Source: Sphingobacterium daejeonense
GTDB taxonomy: Bacteria > Bacteroidota > Bacteroidia > Sphingobacteriales > Sphingobacteriaceae
NCBI RefSeq assembly: GCF_901472535.1
Contig: NZ_LR590470.1
Span: 930,001-994,000, forward strand
DNA length: 64,000 nt
Reading direction: 5' to 3'
Shown piece by piece: positions 1 through 8,856 of this stretch. The notes under the pieces were generated by a model. The model did no database searches, had not been told where the DNA came from, and was given only the letters and a program-made list of their open reading frames with translations. The translations under genes and the position numbers were made by a program. Within the stretch, counting starts at the first letter, position 1. Every line of letters starts with the position of its first letter.

Positions 1-731
1 TATTCTGAATATCACTTGAAAAATCAAAGCTAATTTTCGGATACTGATTTTTCCGTATGCAACAGAAGCCGAAGCGTATAAAGCATATATCAATTCAATA
101 AGTGCATTTTGAGTATTTGTCCATAACATATCTTTGGAAGCATCCCCCATTAATAAAAAATGGTATCAGGGTTTTCTTCGGGATTTATTTTGGTAAGTAA
201 ATAAGTATAAAGTAATTCATTGGCAACAATGTGAGCTATTTTGTTATCGTAGTAAGTAGAGAAACTTAGGTCAATTTCAAATACGCCACTCTTTAAACCA
301 TCGTGATAATTAATTTGTCCGAGCCGGAAGTAGGTTTGGTCACGGTCTGTTCTTTGAGCACGGTAGTATCTGTAAAAATCCTCGTTACAAAGGCTTTCTC
401 TGTATTCTGATTTGAGAACTTTTAAATGGTTTTCGTAATAGCTTTGATGTATTCTGCCTGTGCTAACAGGGCAGGTAGTTTCAATACGGAATACTTTATT
501 ATAGTAAATGAGCTTCCCTAAAATTTGAGGTTTGATATTCTTGAAAAAATCAATCTCTTGCCGGTCGTCCTTAAATCCGGATTGTACGACTTCGGCTTTA
601 ATGTCAAAAAGCATTTCCTTTAAGAATAAGGTCATTTCGTAAGCCTCATCCGCAGTTCTCATCATCTTGGCAGATAACTTATCTTCCTGATGCTTGATTT
701 TCGATAAAATTTTGTTCAACACGATTTCCAT
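1..731 (-). pseudogene. rteC: RteC-family regulator, frameshifted and running off the left edge
   Basis: The reading frame from 731 down to 150 encodes 193 residues like the N-terminal two thirds of RteC, the regulator that controls excision of CTnDOT-type conjugative elements in Bacteroidota. After a stop at 150-152 the same strand stays open in another frame to base 1 and reads like the RteC C-terminus (LWTNTQNALIELIYALYAS). The shift falls at a run of T on the coding strand near 150-160. Either the gene is broken or one base is miscalled. Its presence suggests that an integrative element lies at or beyond the left edge. The family call rests on recognised C-terminal wording and length. Confidence 0.75.
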
Positions 732-864
732 AGCATAGTCTTTTAAAAGTTGTTACTATTATTTGGAGCTACAACTGTTGTTGATATGCCAAAATTTGGG
801 AATAATATTGAAAACAATATCACAGATTAACCCCTATGGGGGAATTTTTTTATAGATAGTTTAC

Positions 865-896
865 AAAAAAAGGGCAAAGTATATCGCACTTCGCCC
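865..896 (-). terminator. Rho-independent terminator for the leftward AraC operon
   Basis: Read leftward, a nine-base-pair stem with one mismatch (GGGCGAAGT pairing with ACTTTGCCC) is followed directly by seven T. It lies about 160 bases beyond the stop of the AraC-type gene and probably ends that operon before rteC. Confidence 0.6.
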
Positions 897-906
897 AGTT
901 ATTTAG

Positions 907-914
907 TAAATTTG
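907..914 (+). promoter_or_regulatory. Bacteroidota -7 box TAAATTTG
   Basis: The sequence matches the TAnnTTTG consensus of Bacteroidota housekeeping promoters. It lies 26 bases upstream of a small rightward ORF. A match this short is expected by chance every few kilobases, so it counts only together with that ORF. Confidence 0.4.
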
Positions 915-939
915 TACCAATGATTTACAAGGTAATCAG

Positions 940-1032
940 ATGAAAGCAAGTGCAGTAAGCACCATTACTAAATCGTTACCGCTTATGTTTTCCATTCTTG
1001 TAAACTACTCTTTATTAACCGTTTTGGGTTAA
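940..1032 (+). CDS. Putative 30-residue hydrophobic peptide
   Basis: An ATG at 940 opens a 30-codon frame ending in TAA at 1030-1032. The peptide begins MKASAVSTITKSLPLMF and its second half is hydrophobic, like a leader peptide or a small membrane peptide. A TAAATTTG box lies 26 bases upstream. Nothing follows it on the same strand, because the next gene is the convergent AraC regulator. I do not know a function. Its place between a terminator and the regulators of a mobile-element-like region makes a leader or regulatory role possible but unproven. Confidence 0.35.
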   Translation: MKASAVSTITKSLPLMFSILVNYSLLTVLG

Positions 1033-1056
1033 ATTAATCTTTTATGAGAAAAACTG

Positions 1057-2004
1057 TTATTTGTTGCGTTTTCTATAACGTTCTAACGCATAGCGGAAGG
1101 TTCTTTCGTCTGTATATCCCACCTCCATATAAATATCTTTAATGGTGACACCTTCTTGATCCAATAAACTACTAGCCTTCTCCATCCGCAAGTCAGTATA
1201 ATATTGTTGAATACTGACGTGATATTGCTTTTTGAATATATTTAATAAGGTTCGTCCTGTCATATGAAAGTGATCCGCCAAATACTTAACATTCAATCTA
1301 ACATCACAATAATTCCCGTCTAAAAAAGTCTTGACCTTAAAAGCGATGTCGCTCTCTTGGTCTTCCAACATGCTGTCGTAATATTCCAACAGAAGGCTGA
1401 CGTATTTGCGAAGATTGCCATCCAATGCACCCTTGTTATCCTGAGAATAGCTGTAGATCTGAAACAGCCAGCGTTGGACTTTTCTATCCATTCGGCACTG
1501 ATTCATTGTTTCGTATGGTCGTTTGCCACTGATAAACCGATTCAGAATACGTTGGATATTACGGTACTCCTGATGAATACTTCCGATCCATTCGGGGTCT
1601 ATGCTTAGCACGAGTGCAATATGCTCGCCTTCTTCTGCATAGGCAAAATATTCGCTCTTATCGTAATAAGACATTAGGAACGTATTCGGGTAAGTTTTGA
1701 TAATGGGCTTTTTCGCTGCATTCATATAAAGCAAACTTCCCTTTAACATAAAGTACATATAAATCTGTTTGTCGTGGATGGTAAACGGAATATATGTAGA
1801 AGCATCGACGTCAATCTCAACAAGATCAATAAAAAAAGGATTATAACTTGATTGCTGGCTTACCAGTTCCACCTCCCGAAGTTTGTAGTGGTATCTTTTC
1901 TGGGCGAAGGGTAATGGGTACCGGCACTGCTTCGCCAGATTTTCGGGATATGTGTTAGGTTTTACGCCCTCTTGATTTGTGTACAACGTATAGGGTGCCT
2001 TCAT
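1057..2004 (-). CDS. AraC-family transcriptional regulator
   Basis: This 315-residue protein has the AraC layout. The N-terminal part (about 1-200) is a probable sensing domain of the kind found in Bacteroidota. The last 100 residues form the double helix-turn-helix, with the first helix region LNVKYLADHFHMTGRTLLN and a second motif around IKDIYMEVGYTDERTFRYAL. It should bind DNA and activate nearby genes in response to an unknown signal. Its start lies 5 bases after the stop of the upstream gene, so the two are probably co-transcribed. The target is not evident; the leftward rteC gene is one candidate. Confidence 0.85.
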   Translation of the reverse strand: MKAPYTLYTNQEGVKPNTYPENLAKQCRYPLPFAQKRYHYKLREVELVSQQSSYNPFFIDLVEIDVDASTYIPFTIHDKQIYMYFMLKGSLLYMNAAKKPIIKTYPNTFLMSYYDKSEYFAYAEEGEHIALVLSIDPEWIGSIHQEYRNIQRILNRFISGKRPYETMNQCRMDRKVQRWLFQIYSYSQDNKGALDGNLRKYVSLLLEYYDSMLEDQESDIAFKVKTFLDGNYCDVRLNVKYLADHFHMTGRTLLNIFKKQYHVSIQQYYTDLRMEKASSLLDQEGVTIKDIYMEVGYTDERTFRYALERYRKRNK

Positions 2005-2009
2005 AGGAT

Positions 2010-2951
2010 TTAATTTTGCCCAGGTTGGGTATTGCAGTTTTCATTCAGCCAGTTTACCATACCGATTAAATGTCCCTTTAATTTGTGTGCCGTCGCATAT
2101 TCTATATTAGTGGATTTCTTCTGCAAGCTTTCAGCTGAAATAAACGGTGTTTTGGGCGTGCGAAAATGCTGGGCGTAATAGGCAAAGGTTTTGCCTACAT
2201 CTTCTTTGGGTATAATCCCTTTTTCCATGAACAATCTTATGAAAAGTCCCAACTGGGTCACGGGGAGATTTACCAGCTGGCGGTCGACTTCCTCCAAAAG
2301 CTTTTGATCTTCGACTTCTGTCCTTCGTAATTCGATCCGTTGCTGGAGATATCCTTTCTTCTCTTTAAGGAATGTTCGCAATTGTTCCCGGATGGATTCA
2401 TCTTTGCTAATCCATCTGGCTTTGGTTCTCGGAGGCAAGCCATTCATCCGATCTTCCAAACCGATCAGTATTTCAAATTGTGCGTGTAAACTCGGCGTAT
2501 CGATCAGTAAGTTATCACATCCTTTTGCACAATAATTGAAAAATTCAGGAGTATTAAAGTCATATTGATATAGGACGTTCTCAACCTCAAAAGTTGAAAA
2601 ACAGGATAGTTTTCCCAATTTGTCAATAATCAAATTTGCATATTCCGCCTCCGATTTTTTTAGCTCCTGTCTTGTGATCAGCTGCTTTAGACCACTCAAT
2701 ATCAAGTCTCCCAATTGCACCTCTATCTCGGATTTCAAGATTTTATCCCTTAGTGCGTTTAACTTGTATCTTAGTTGTATACGAGTATCTGAAATAGAAT
2801 AAGTGGTCAGAGGCAAGGTCGATGCCACAAGGTCATCGAATTTTCCGCAGAATTCGAGCAAAATTTCGAGCTGCACCAATGTTTGGCAGTAAAGCTGACG
2901 CATCTGGCTGGAAAAAAGGTGTTCATTCCATGAGCCGTTCATTCCTACCAA
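2010..2951 (-). CDS. Conserved hypothetical protein, co-transcribed with the AraC regulator
   Basis: A 313-residue cytoplasmic protein with no signal peptide or membrane segment, predicted to be largely helical. The middle (about 165-235) is rich in charged residues and could form a coiled coil. The C-terminal 80 residues (VTQLGLFIRLFMEKGIIPKE onward) have the flavour of the C-terminal domain of RteC-like proteins from Bacteroidota mobile elements, but I would not assign it on that alone. It sits 5 bases upstream of the AraC gene on the same strand. The function is unknown; a regulatory or element-maintenance role is inference from context. Confidence 0.6.
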   Translation of the reverse strand: MVGMNGSWNEHLFSSQMRQLYCQTLVQLEILLEFCGKFDDLVASTLPLTTYSISDTRIQLRYKLNALRDKILKSEIEVQLGDLILSGLKQLITRQELKKSEAEYANLIIDKLGKLSCFSTFEVENVLYQYDFNTPEFFNYCAKGCDNLLIDTPSLHAQFEILIGLEDRMNGLPPRTKARWISKDESIREQLRTFLKEKKGYLQQRIELRRTEVEDQKLLEEVDRQLVNLPVTQLGLFIRLFMEKGIIPKEDVGKTFAYYAQHFRTPKTPFISAESLQKKSTNIEYATAHKLKGHLIGMVNWLNENCNTQPGQN

Positions 2952-2995
2952 GTAATGATGGATAGCATTGCTAACGTTTATTAATTGTATCAGTA

Positions 2996-3181
2996 TTATT
3001 TTGGCTTCGTGGCTGGAGCGACCGACAAGATTGACAAAATAGGGCGGAATGTTTGTGTGTGATTTTTAAGATTGATGGAATAGTCAGAAGATTCCGAAAA
3101 TTGTTTTACATTTGCAGTCAATACATTTGGATGTAAATCATCTTCCAATACATAAAGCCAGTTTACCGAATTATTGCTCAT
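2996..3181 (-). CDS. Small hypothetical protein (61 residues)
   Basis: A short frame between two longer co-directional genes. It has no recognisable motif. The composition (VNWLYVLEDDL near the start) is not obviously random, so it may be the beginning of a truncated gene. It is kept at low confidence. Confidence 0.25.
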   Translation of the reverse strand: MSNNSVNWLYVLEDDLHPNVLTANVKQFSESSDYSINLKNHTQTFRPILSILSVAPATKPK

Positions 3182-3313
3182 AAAGCGCTGATTTTTGATG
3201 AATATTTACACGGAAATCAACTTCAGCATCAGTCGATACCATGCCTTTTCGTGCAAAAATCGCGAATCACAAAAAGTCAGAAAGTCCTGAAATGGTCTTT
3301 AAGGACAATATTT

Positions 3314-4228
3314 TTAGTTTTTATTATCTATATCAATTTTTTTATGGTCTTTTGGTCGTTTATCCGTTTTAGAGGGAGTAAGAACGGTTTTTACGGTATC
3401 GAGGCTTAAGTCTCTACCGTCTTTATCTACAAAGGAGTTTACAATGACCGCTGCTAAATCATTGATACTACCTTCTATGGTAGGTCTACCATTGGTCTGC
3501 ATTTCCCTACTCAATCGGTAATATATATCCACCAGTTGGTTGATATTACAATTTATTTTCAATTTGTTAAAGGGCAGAGCGGCACTTCTTGTCTGTACCT
3601 GTTCACCGGAAAATTCGTTGGTCAGGTAATTTAGATGTTGTATGTGGTCGATTTCCTTTTGACATTGCAGAGCAAAATCAGGTAATTTGGGACTGATAAA
3701 ATCAATAGTTGCTTGCTCGTAATCGTATTTTTCTTTTGTCAGAAAAATAATTTTATCGGTGTAATTTGATAGCTCACTTACTTTACTCTTGGTTTCTCTG
3801 AAAGAGAAACACCTTGTTTCACATCCGGCGTTGATATATTGCAATGATAGTTTAGCACTCTTATGTTTGCTGGCGTAGTATTCAATCTCCTTGCGTTTGC
3901 TCTCAATAATGGTATAACATTTTATCATTCGACCTCTGTTCGCAGTATTCATAAACAGGTCTTCATTTTCGGCGATTAGCTTTTCGAATTTATTGAGCCA
4001 CTTTAAGGGGTTTAAAGCGATCTGGCAATGATGTGAAAAAAAGTCGGGTAACTTTGCATAGGATACGGAGAGCAACTTGTTCATTAACAACTGACAGTAT
4101 TCTGCATTGTTTGTAATATCTTCTTTTAGGATATCAAATTCAGGTGCATTGCTTTGCTCTTTTGGAACCGCTGTTTGTTCGGGGAATTGAACAGTATTTC
4201 TTATTTGATATTTCAATGGCATATACAT
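3314..4228 (-). CDS. Conserved hypothetical protein of mobile-element type
   Basis: A 304-residue protein without signal peptide. It is rich in Lys, Glu and aromatic residues and likely helical. The C-terminal third contains KLKINCNINQLVDIYYRLS, then a conserved-looking stretch around NDLAAVIVNSFVDKDGRDLS and a basic tail. This arrangement is familiar from hypothetical proteins carried by Bacteroidota integrative elements and is loosely like RteC C-terminal regions. Its neighbours are the AraC pair downstream and yggS upstream, all on the same strand with 90-130 base gaps. No enzyme motif is visible. Confidence 0.55.
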   Translation of the reverse strand: MYMPLKYQIRNTVQFPEQTAVPKEQSNAPEFDILKEDITNNAEYCQLLMNKLLSVSYAKLPDFFSHHCQIALNPLKWLNKFEKLIAENEDLFMNTANRGRMIKCYTIIESKRKEIEYYASKHKSAKLSLQYINAGCETRCFSFRETKSKVSELSNYTDKIIFLTKEKYDYEQATIDFISPKLPDFALQCQKEIDHIQHLNYLTNEFSGEQVQTRSAALPFNKLKINCNINQLVDIYYRLSREMQTNGRPTIEGSINDLAAVIVNSFVDKDGRDLSLDTVKTVLTPSKTDKRPKDHKKIDIDNKN

Positions 4229-4318
4229 TTTTTTTTAAATAGGTGCACTCGTATTCATCTATAAGTTAGCAAGAAACTGAACAGTTTATTGTTCATTTCT
4301 GTATATCGTTTTGAGTTT

Positions 4319-5047
4319 TTATTTTTCGTTCCAATAATAGCTGTCGGGATAAATCCTTTGTCCGAAAATAGCCGTACCCACTCTTACAATAGTTGCTCCC
4401 TCTGCAATAGCTGTTTCCATATCGCCACTCATTCCCATTGATAACTCCTGCATTTCTACATTAGGAATGTTTAAAGTAATAATTTGCTGTTGAATATCTT
4501 TGAGCAATCGGAAGCATTTACGCACTTTCTTCGTTTCAGCACTAAATAGTGCAATGGTCATCAAGCCTTTTATTTTCAAGGTTTCCAATTGTGCAACCTG
4601 TTTTACCAATTCAACGGCAGTATTCGGGCTTACACCAAATTTGCTTTCCTCAAAGGAAGTGTTTACCTGTATCAATATTTCCATGTTCTTGTTTTCAAAC
4701 TTTAGCCGTTGATGTAACTTTTCTGCCAAATCCAAGCGGTCAAGCGACTGGATGCAAGACACACCGTATTTTAAAAGGTCTTTGATTTTGTTGGTCTGCA
4801 AATGCCCTATAAAATGGTTGGCATGCGGAATTTCTTTCAACGCTTCGTATTTTTCTTTTAGTTCCTGTACTTTGTTTTCGGCTATCAATGTATGCCCCGC
4901 CTGCAACGCAATTTTGATACGTTCGGCAGGTACGGTTTTGGTTGCTAACAATAATTTTACTTCATTGGGATTTCTGCCGCTTTCTTTGCAGGCATTGTTT
5001 ATCCGCTCTTGTATGAGGGTAATGTTCCTTAAAATTTCTTCGTTCAT
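4319..5047 (-). CDS. YggS-family pyridoxal phosphate-binding protein
   Basis: At 242 residues this matches the YggS/PLPBP family (usual length 220-245). The protein carries PLP without known catalysis and helps balance PLP and amino acid pools. The PLP lysine lies in LLLATKTVP (Lys37). HFIGHLQTNK, the IQVNTSFEESKFG region and LSMGMSGDMETAI are family hallmarks around the phosphate-binding site. It ends a leftward run with two acetyltransferase genes (gaps of 21 and 31 bases), so the three may be one transcript. In many genomes yggS stands alone, so its place here may reflect element cargo. Confidence 0.9.
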   Translation of the reverse strand: MNEEILRNITLIQERINNACKESGRNPNEVKLLLATKTVPAERIKIALQAGHTLIAENKVQELKEKYEALKEIPHANHFIGHLQTNKIKDLLKYGVSCIQSLDRLDLAEKLHQRLKFENKNMEILIQVNTSFEESKFGVSPNTAVELVKQVAQLETLKIKGLMTIALFSAETKKVRKCFRLLKDIQQQIITLNIPNVEMQELSMGMSGDMETAIAEGATIVRVGTAIFGQRIYPDSYYWNEK

Positions 5048-5068
5048 ACTTTCAATAATTAAATGCTA

Positions 5069-5551
5069 TTAGTCTGCCAATACAACCATTTTTTCTGGTG
5101 TAATTGTCCAACGTATCCATTTATCATCGGGCTTTGCTCCCAAGCTGCTATAAAATTTTTGGGCATCAATGTTATTGCCAAGTACAAACCAATTGAATTT
5201 TTTATATCCATTGGTTAAGGCATATTGTGCAAGACCTTTCAGCAGTCTTCTACCAATGTTTTTCCCTCTTTGGTCGGCATCAACATACAGCCATTTGAGC
5301 ATGAGCGAGGGCGTTAGATTGTGCATAAAAGGAATGATGTAGTGAACGGCTATCCCTACAAGTTTGTTACTGCCTGCATCTGCAACGATAGCACCAAATT
5401 GGGGATTTTCCCCAAACCCCCTCCTTAACAGATCGCTTTCCGAAAGACTAAAATCCGTATCGCCCTCAAACAGAACAATCGCTTCCATTAACCGCAAGAG
5501 CTCGGGAATATCCTGCTCTTTCATTTCTCTGATTATTATATCGTTTTCCAT
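5069..5551 (-). CDS. GNAT-family N-acetyltransferase
   Basis: A 160-residue Gcn5-related acetyltransferase that would transfer an acetyl group from acetyl-CoA to an amine. The acetyl-CoA-binding motif A is visible as LYVDADQRGKNIGRRLLKGL (about residues 87-106), and motif B as NWFVLGNNIDAQKFYSSLGA. The early part (EMKEQDIPELLRLMEAIVLF) is the typical N-terminal strand-helix. It resembles diamine or aminoglycoside-type N-acetyltransferases, but the substrate cannot be read from sequence. It sits 21 bases before yggS. Confidence 0.85.
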   Translation of the reverse strand: MENDIIIREMKEQDIPELLRLMEAIVLFEGDTDFSLSESDLLRRGFGENPQFGAIVADAGSNKLVGIAVHYIIPFMHNLTPSLMLKWLYVDADQRGKNIGRRLLKGLAQYALTNGYKKFNWFVLGNNIDAQKFYSSLGAKPDDKWIRWTITPEKMVVLAD

Positions 5552-5582
5552 CCGTCATTTTCAATAAGATCAAATACATCCA

Positions 5583-6128
5583 TTATTGTTCGGTCTTTTT
5601 ACACTGTTCTTTACTGATTTCGTACTCAAAATTCAACCTGGGAACCGGATCACCAAAATAGGCGACTTCCAGCTCAGCAATTTTGTTTGCACCCAATCGC
5701 TCTATTGCAATTTGGGAACGGATGTTATCTGACCCGACATGGAATTTGACTTTTGAGACAAAGCGAAACAGATAATCCAACATGGTTTTCTTTGCGGCCA
5801 GATTGAAACCCTTTCCCCAACTTGACACCCCGTAGAAAGTATACCCAATGAAGATACAGTCTTCTGCATCATTGTAGTCGTATATTCTTGTGCTACCTAT
5901 CACTTTACCACTTTCTTTGTCAACAACCTTGAAAGCGCCCTTGCTTTTCAGTGCCCCTTCGAAGAAGACCGTGAATACCTCTTTTTTCCACCTATCCCTA
6001 TTGGGATGCTGTTCCCATACCTTTGGATCGGAGGCGACGGAATACAGATCGTCAAAGTCGTTCTCGCGTAATGGGTACATGACAACCTTTTCGTTCTGTA
6101 AAATAGGTTGCATATTAAATCCATTCAT
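5583..6128 (-). CDS. GNAT-family acetyltransferase, RimJ/RimL type
   Basis: A 181-residue protein of the RimJ/RimL-like acetyltransferase branch. Its layout is a start region with YPLRENDFDDLYSVASDPKV, a middle with GSTRIYDYNDAEDCIFIGYT, a CoA-binding loop around SSWGKGFNLAAKKTMLDYLF and the end motif IRSQIAIERLGANKIAELE. Such enzymes acetylate ribosomal protein N-termini or small amines. The specific target here is unknown. It is the first gene of the probable three-gene run ending in yggS. Confidence 0.85.
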   Translation of the reverse strand: MNGFNMQPILQNEKVVMYPLRENDFDDLYSVASDPKVWEQHPNRDRWKKEVFTVFFEGALKSKGAFKVVDKESGKVIGSTRIYDYNDAEDCIFIGYTFYGVSSWGKGFNLAAKKTMLDYLFRFVSKVKFHVGSDNIRSQIAIERLGANKIAELEVAYFGDPVPRLNFEYEISKEQCKKTEQ

Positions 6129-6183
6129 TATATCATCGAATTAAAACGGAATGACGGACTTTACCCGTCACCCCTAATATTTC

Positions 6184-6630
6184 TTATTTCCACCAATAAT
6201 AATAATTGTGGTTACCATCGTACTCAAACGCACAGCGCGGATAGAGCTTATTGCCTATGTCGTTCGTCTTTTCGGTTTCAAGCATCAACCCGCAAGCTCC
6301 TGTTTCCTCGCACCACTGTTTGGCTCTGTCTATCAATGCTACCGAAAGTCCTTTGCCCCTGTAATCGGGATGGACAAACAGATCGCTCAGCAGCCATTGC
6401 TTTTGGAGTTTGATGTAGTGATACAGTTTGTACAGCTGTACAAAGCCAACCGCTCTCTCGCCTACATATACAAGGAAGATATGGGACTCCTCATTGTCCA
6501 GCCGTCCCTGTATAAATTTTTTACACTTTTCATAGTCGTCTGCCTGACGGTAAAATACCCTGTACATATTAAACAGTTCCACCGCAGTGTCCAGATCTCG
6601 TAGATCCACTTTCTTGATTCTGTAATCCAT
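6184..6630 (-). CDS. GNAT-family N-acetyltransferase
   Basis: A 148-residue GNAT enzyme. Motif A is LFVHPDYRGKGLSVALIDRA (about residues 87-106) with the R-G-K-G acetyl-CoA loop, followed by LMLETEKTNDIGNKLYPRCA and an aromatic C-terminus. It is read divergently from the PdxR-like gene. A TAATTTTG box lies about 30 bases upstream of its start, so it probably has its own promoter. The substrate is unknown. Confidence 0.85.
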   Translation of the reverse strand: MDYRIKKVDLRDLDTAVELFNMYRVFYRQADDYEKCKKFIQGRLDNEESHIFLVYVGERAVGFVQLYKLYHYIKLQKQWLLSDLFVHPDYRGKGLSVALIDRAKQWCEETGACGLMLETEKTNDIGNKLYPRCAFEYDGNHNYYYWWK

Positions 6631-6658
6631 TTTTCTGAAAATTTTACAATTATAATCA

Positions 6659-6666
6659 CAAAATTA
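6659..6666 (-). promoter_or_regulatory. -7 box TAATTTTG for the leftward acetyltransferase
   Basis: Read leftward, the sequence matches TAnnTTTG and lies 28 bases upstream of the ATG at 6630. It is one half of a compact divergent promoter region. Confidence 0.5.
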
Positions 6667-6680
6667 CCTGTTATAAGGAC

Positions 6681-6688
6681 TATATTTG
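6681..6688 (+). promoter_or_regulatory. -7 box TATATTTG for the PdxR-like gene
   Basis: This match to TAnnTTTG lies 31 bases upstream of the ATG at 6720. It is back to back with the box for the leftward acetyltransferase, as expected for a MocR regulator controlling a divergent neighbour. Confidence 0.5.
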
Positions 6689-6719
6689 TACTCCAGTTTT
6701 GACATAAAAGGTAGTCCAG

Positions 6720-8172
6720 ATGTTCCCGTACAAAAATGTCATCAACATAGACAAGGACAGTAAAATGGCCGTCTACATACAGATTGCAAATGCCATAGTC
6801 AATGGCATCAGAAACGGCACCCTGAAAGCAGGCACCCACCTGCCGGGCAGCCGTGAGCTCGCCAGAATTTTAAGTGTACATCGTAAAACTGTGATCGCGG
6901 CATATGACGAGCTCGATGCACAGGGTTGGATCAATATCTTCCCAAGGAGATATGTCGCAGTTTCCGAGCGCATCCCATCGCTCAATCCGCGCAAATGGAA
7001 TCCGCAAACAGCGTAAGCTATGGCAGCGACCTTGCTCTCCCTTTCAATATTATTGATAAAGAGGCTACCGGCCACCCTACCATTTCCCCGACGATCACCA
7101 TCGATGACGGATGTCCCGATGTGCGGCTATGTCCGATAGATACCCTGCTGAAAACATACCGTTCTCTTACGTCAAGGAACTATGGTATTACAAATGCAAA
7201 TACAAGTACCGGACAGGGAACCATCAAATTCAGGGAAGAACTGGCCAATTACCTCTCGCTGACGAGGGGTCTGAACATTTCCGCCGAGAACCTGCTTGTC
7301 ACACATGGTGCACAGATGAGCATCTACCTTTCTGCTCAATTGCTTCTTGGTCTTTCCAAAAAGGTCATCGTCGGTAAACCAAATTATCCGATTGCAAACA
7401 AGACCTTTGGGCAGACAGGCGCTGAGATCATCGAAGTAAATGTAGACCAGAACGGCATAGATACAGACGCTATCGAGCGGATATGCAAAAATAGCAAAGT
7501 AGATGCGGTATATGTTATACCCATCACCATTATCCGACCACTGTTACATTGAGTATAGAAAGGAGGATGCAGTTATTAGAACTTTCGAAGCGGTATTCCT
7601 TCGTTATAATCGAAGATGATTATGATTACGATTTCCATTATCTGTCCTCGCCTTATCTACCATTGGCAAGTGCAGACCATGCCGGGAATGTGATATATAT
7701 CGGTTCCTTTTCTAAAATATTAGACCCTTCGCTGCGGGTCGGGTTTATGGTCGCACCAATGAATTTTATCAGGCAGGCGGTAGCATTGAGAAAACTTATA
7801 GATGTTGCAGGGGACGGATATATGCAAAATGCAATAGCTGCCCTGATCAACGGGGGAGAGCTAAAAAGACACCTAAAAAAAGCCAAGAAAACCTACCATC
7901 AGCGTATGAATTTTCTGGATAAGCTATTCAAAGAGCGTTTGGCCAGTTATGTCTCCTATACGCTGCCTACAGGTGGGATGGCAATTTGGGTCAAGCTTAG
8001 GGAGGATCTGTCAGTCACCGAACTTTTCCGAAAAAAAGGGCTCGTCCATATAAGCAGGTACTATGAAGGACAGAACGCTTTTAGGTTTGGCTTTGCCTCG
8101 ATGGATGAAAGCGAACTCGACCATGCGGTATCAGTCCTTCACGGTGAATTGCGGAAAATTGAAAAACTGTAA
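6720..8172 (+). pseudogene. PdxR/MocR-type regulator with aminotransferase domain, two frameshifts
   Basis: Three overlapping frames together encode one MocR-family protein of about 484 residues. The first (6720-7016) is a GntR winged helix (LKAGTHLPGSRELARILSVH). The second (to 7552) and third (7549-8172) form the fold-type I aminotransferase domain. The PLP-lysine motif GSFSKILDP and IIEDDYDYDF are in the third. One shift lies at about 6950-7015. The other is near 7525, where one extra C in the CCC run would restore PHHHYPTT. Such regulators bind PLP and often control vitamin B6 or divergent genes; the divergent GNAT gene is the obvious candidate. Two homopolymer-type shifts make sequencing error plausible. 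Confidence 0.85.
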
Positions 8173-8506
8173 TCCCATATCATTATAAAGTCTTATGGCC
8201 ATGTCTGTTCTAAAATTAATCCGTTTACTATTCAAACCGGTAATAAGACTTGATCCGAAATCGGACATTGTTTTGGTACTGTTCTCTCAACAGGAAGACA
8301 TAAACTATGACACATATTAAAAAAGTTGGATGCATAAACACAATAATAAGGACGTCACGAATCCATCTGGCAGTTAATTTGCGACAGACTTAAATATAAA
8401 AGTAGCTGATACCTCTTGGCTTTATGAGGACAAATCCGACTTAGAATAGGACTATTCATGCTAATGCTATTCTTATCGATAAAAACGAGCATGTTGCTAT
8501 TCGATA
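8173..8506. other. Intergenic stretch with no recognised gene
   Basis: This 334-base stretch lies between the convergent ends of the PdxR-like gene and the ABM monooxygenase gene. No frame, strong hairpin or promoter box of note was seen in either strand. Confidence 0.5.
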
Positions 8507-8842
8507 TTAAAAAGGTGTATCCTCTGGTGCCTGCTCCCGTTCATCCATACCGTAGTCGCGGAGTACCGAGGCAACACGTAACCTGTAGTCCTTAAAGACC
8601 GTTTCCCGCCCTGCTTTCTGCGCCCCGCGGTGCATGACCTGGTTTCTCCATTTCATTACGCTTTTTTCATCCTTCCAGAACGAGAGGGATAATATTTTAT
8701 CCGGATTGATAAGGCTTTGAAAACGCTCTATCGATATAAATCCTTCTATATGATCCAGCTCCGGCCTCAGCATCTTTGCGATATCCAGGTACTCGTCCAG
8801 CTTTCCATCATTTGGATACACTTCAAATATTACGGCTATCAT
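8507..8842 (-). CDS. Antibiotic biosynthesis monooxygenase (ABM) domain protein
   Basis: A 111-residue single-domain protein of the dimeric ferredoxin-like ABM fold. Signs are the start MIAVIFEVYPNDGKLDEYLD, the middle HIEGFISIERFQSLINPDKI and LSFWKDEKSVMKWRN with the invariant tryptophans. Family members are cofactor-free oxygenases acting on aromatic polyketides, or heme-degrading relatives. Others have no known substrate. It lies 14 bases downstream of an acetyltransferase gene on the same strand and is probably co-transcribed with it. Confidence 0.85.
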   Translation of the reverse strand: MIAVIFEVYPNDGKLDEYLDIAKMLRPELDHIEGFISIERFQSLINPDKILSLSFWKDEKSVMKWRNQVMHRGAQKAGRETVFKDYRLRVASVLRDYGMDEREQAPEDTPF

Positions 8843-8856
8843 ATCTCCTGTTAAAC

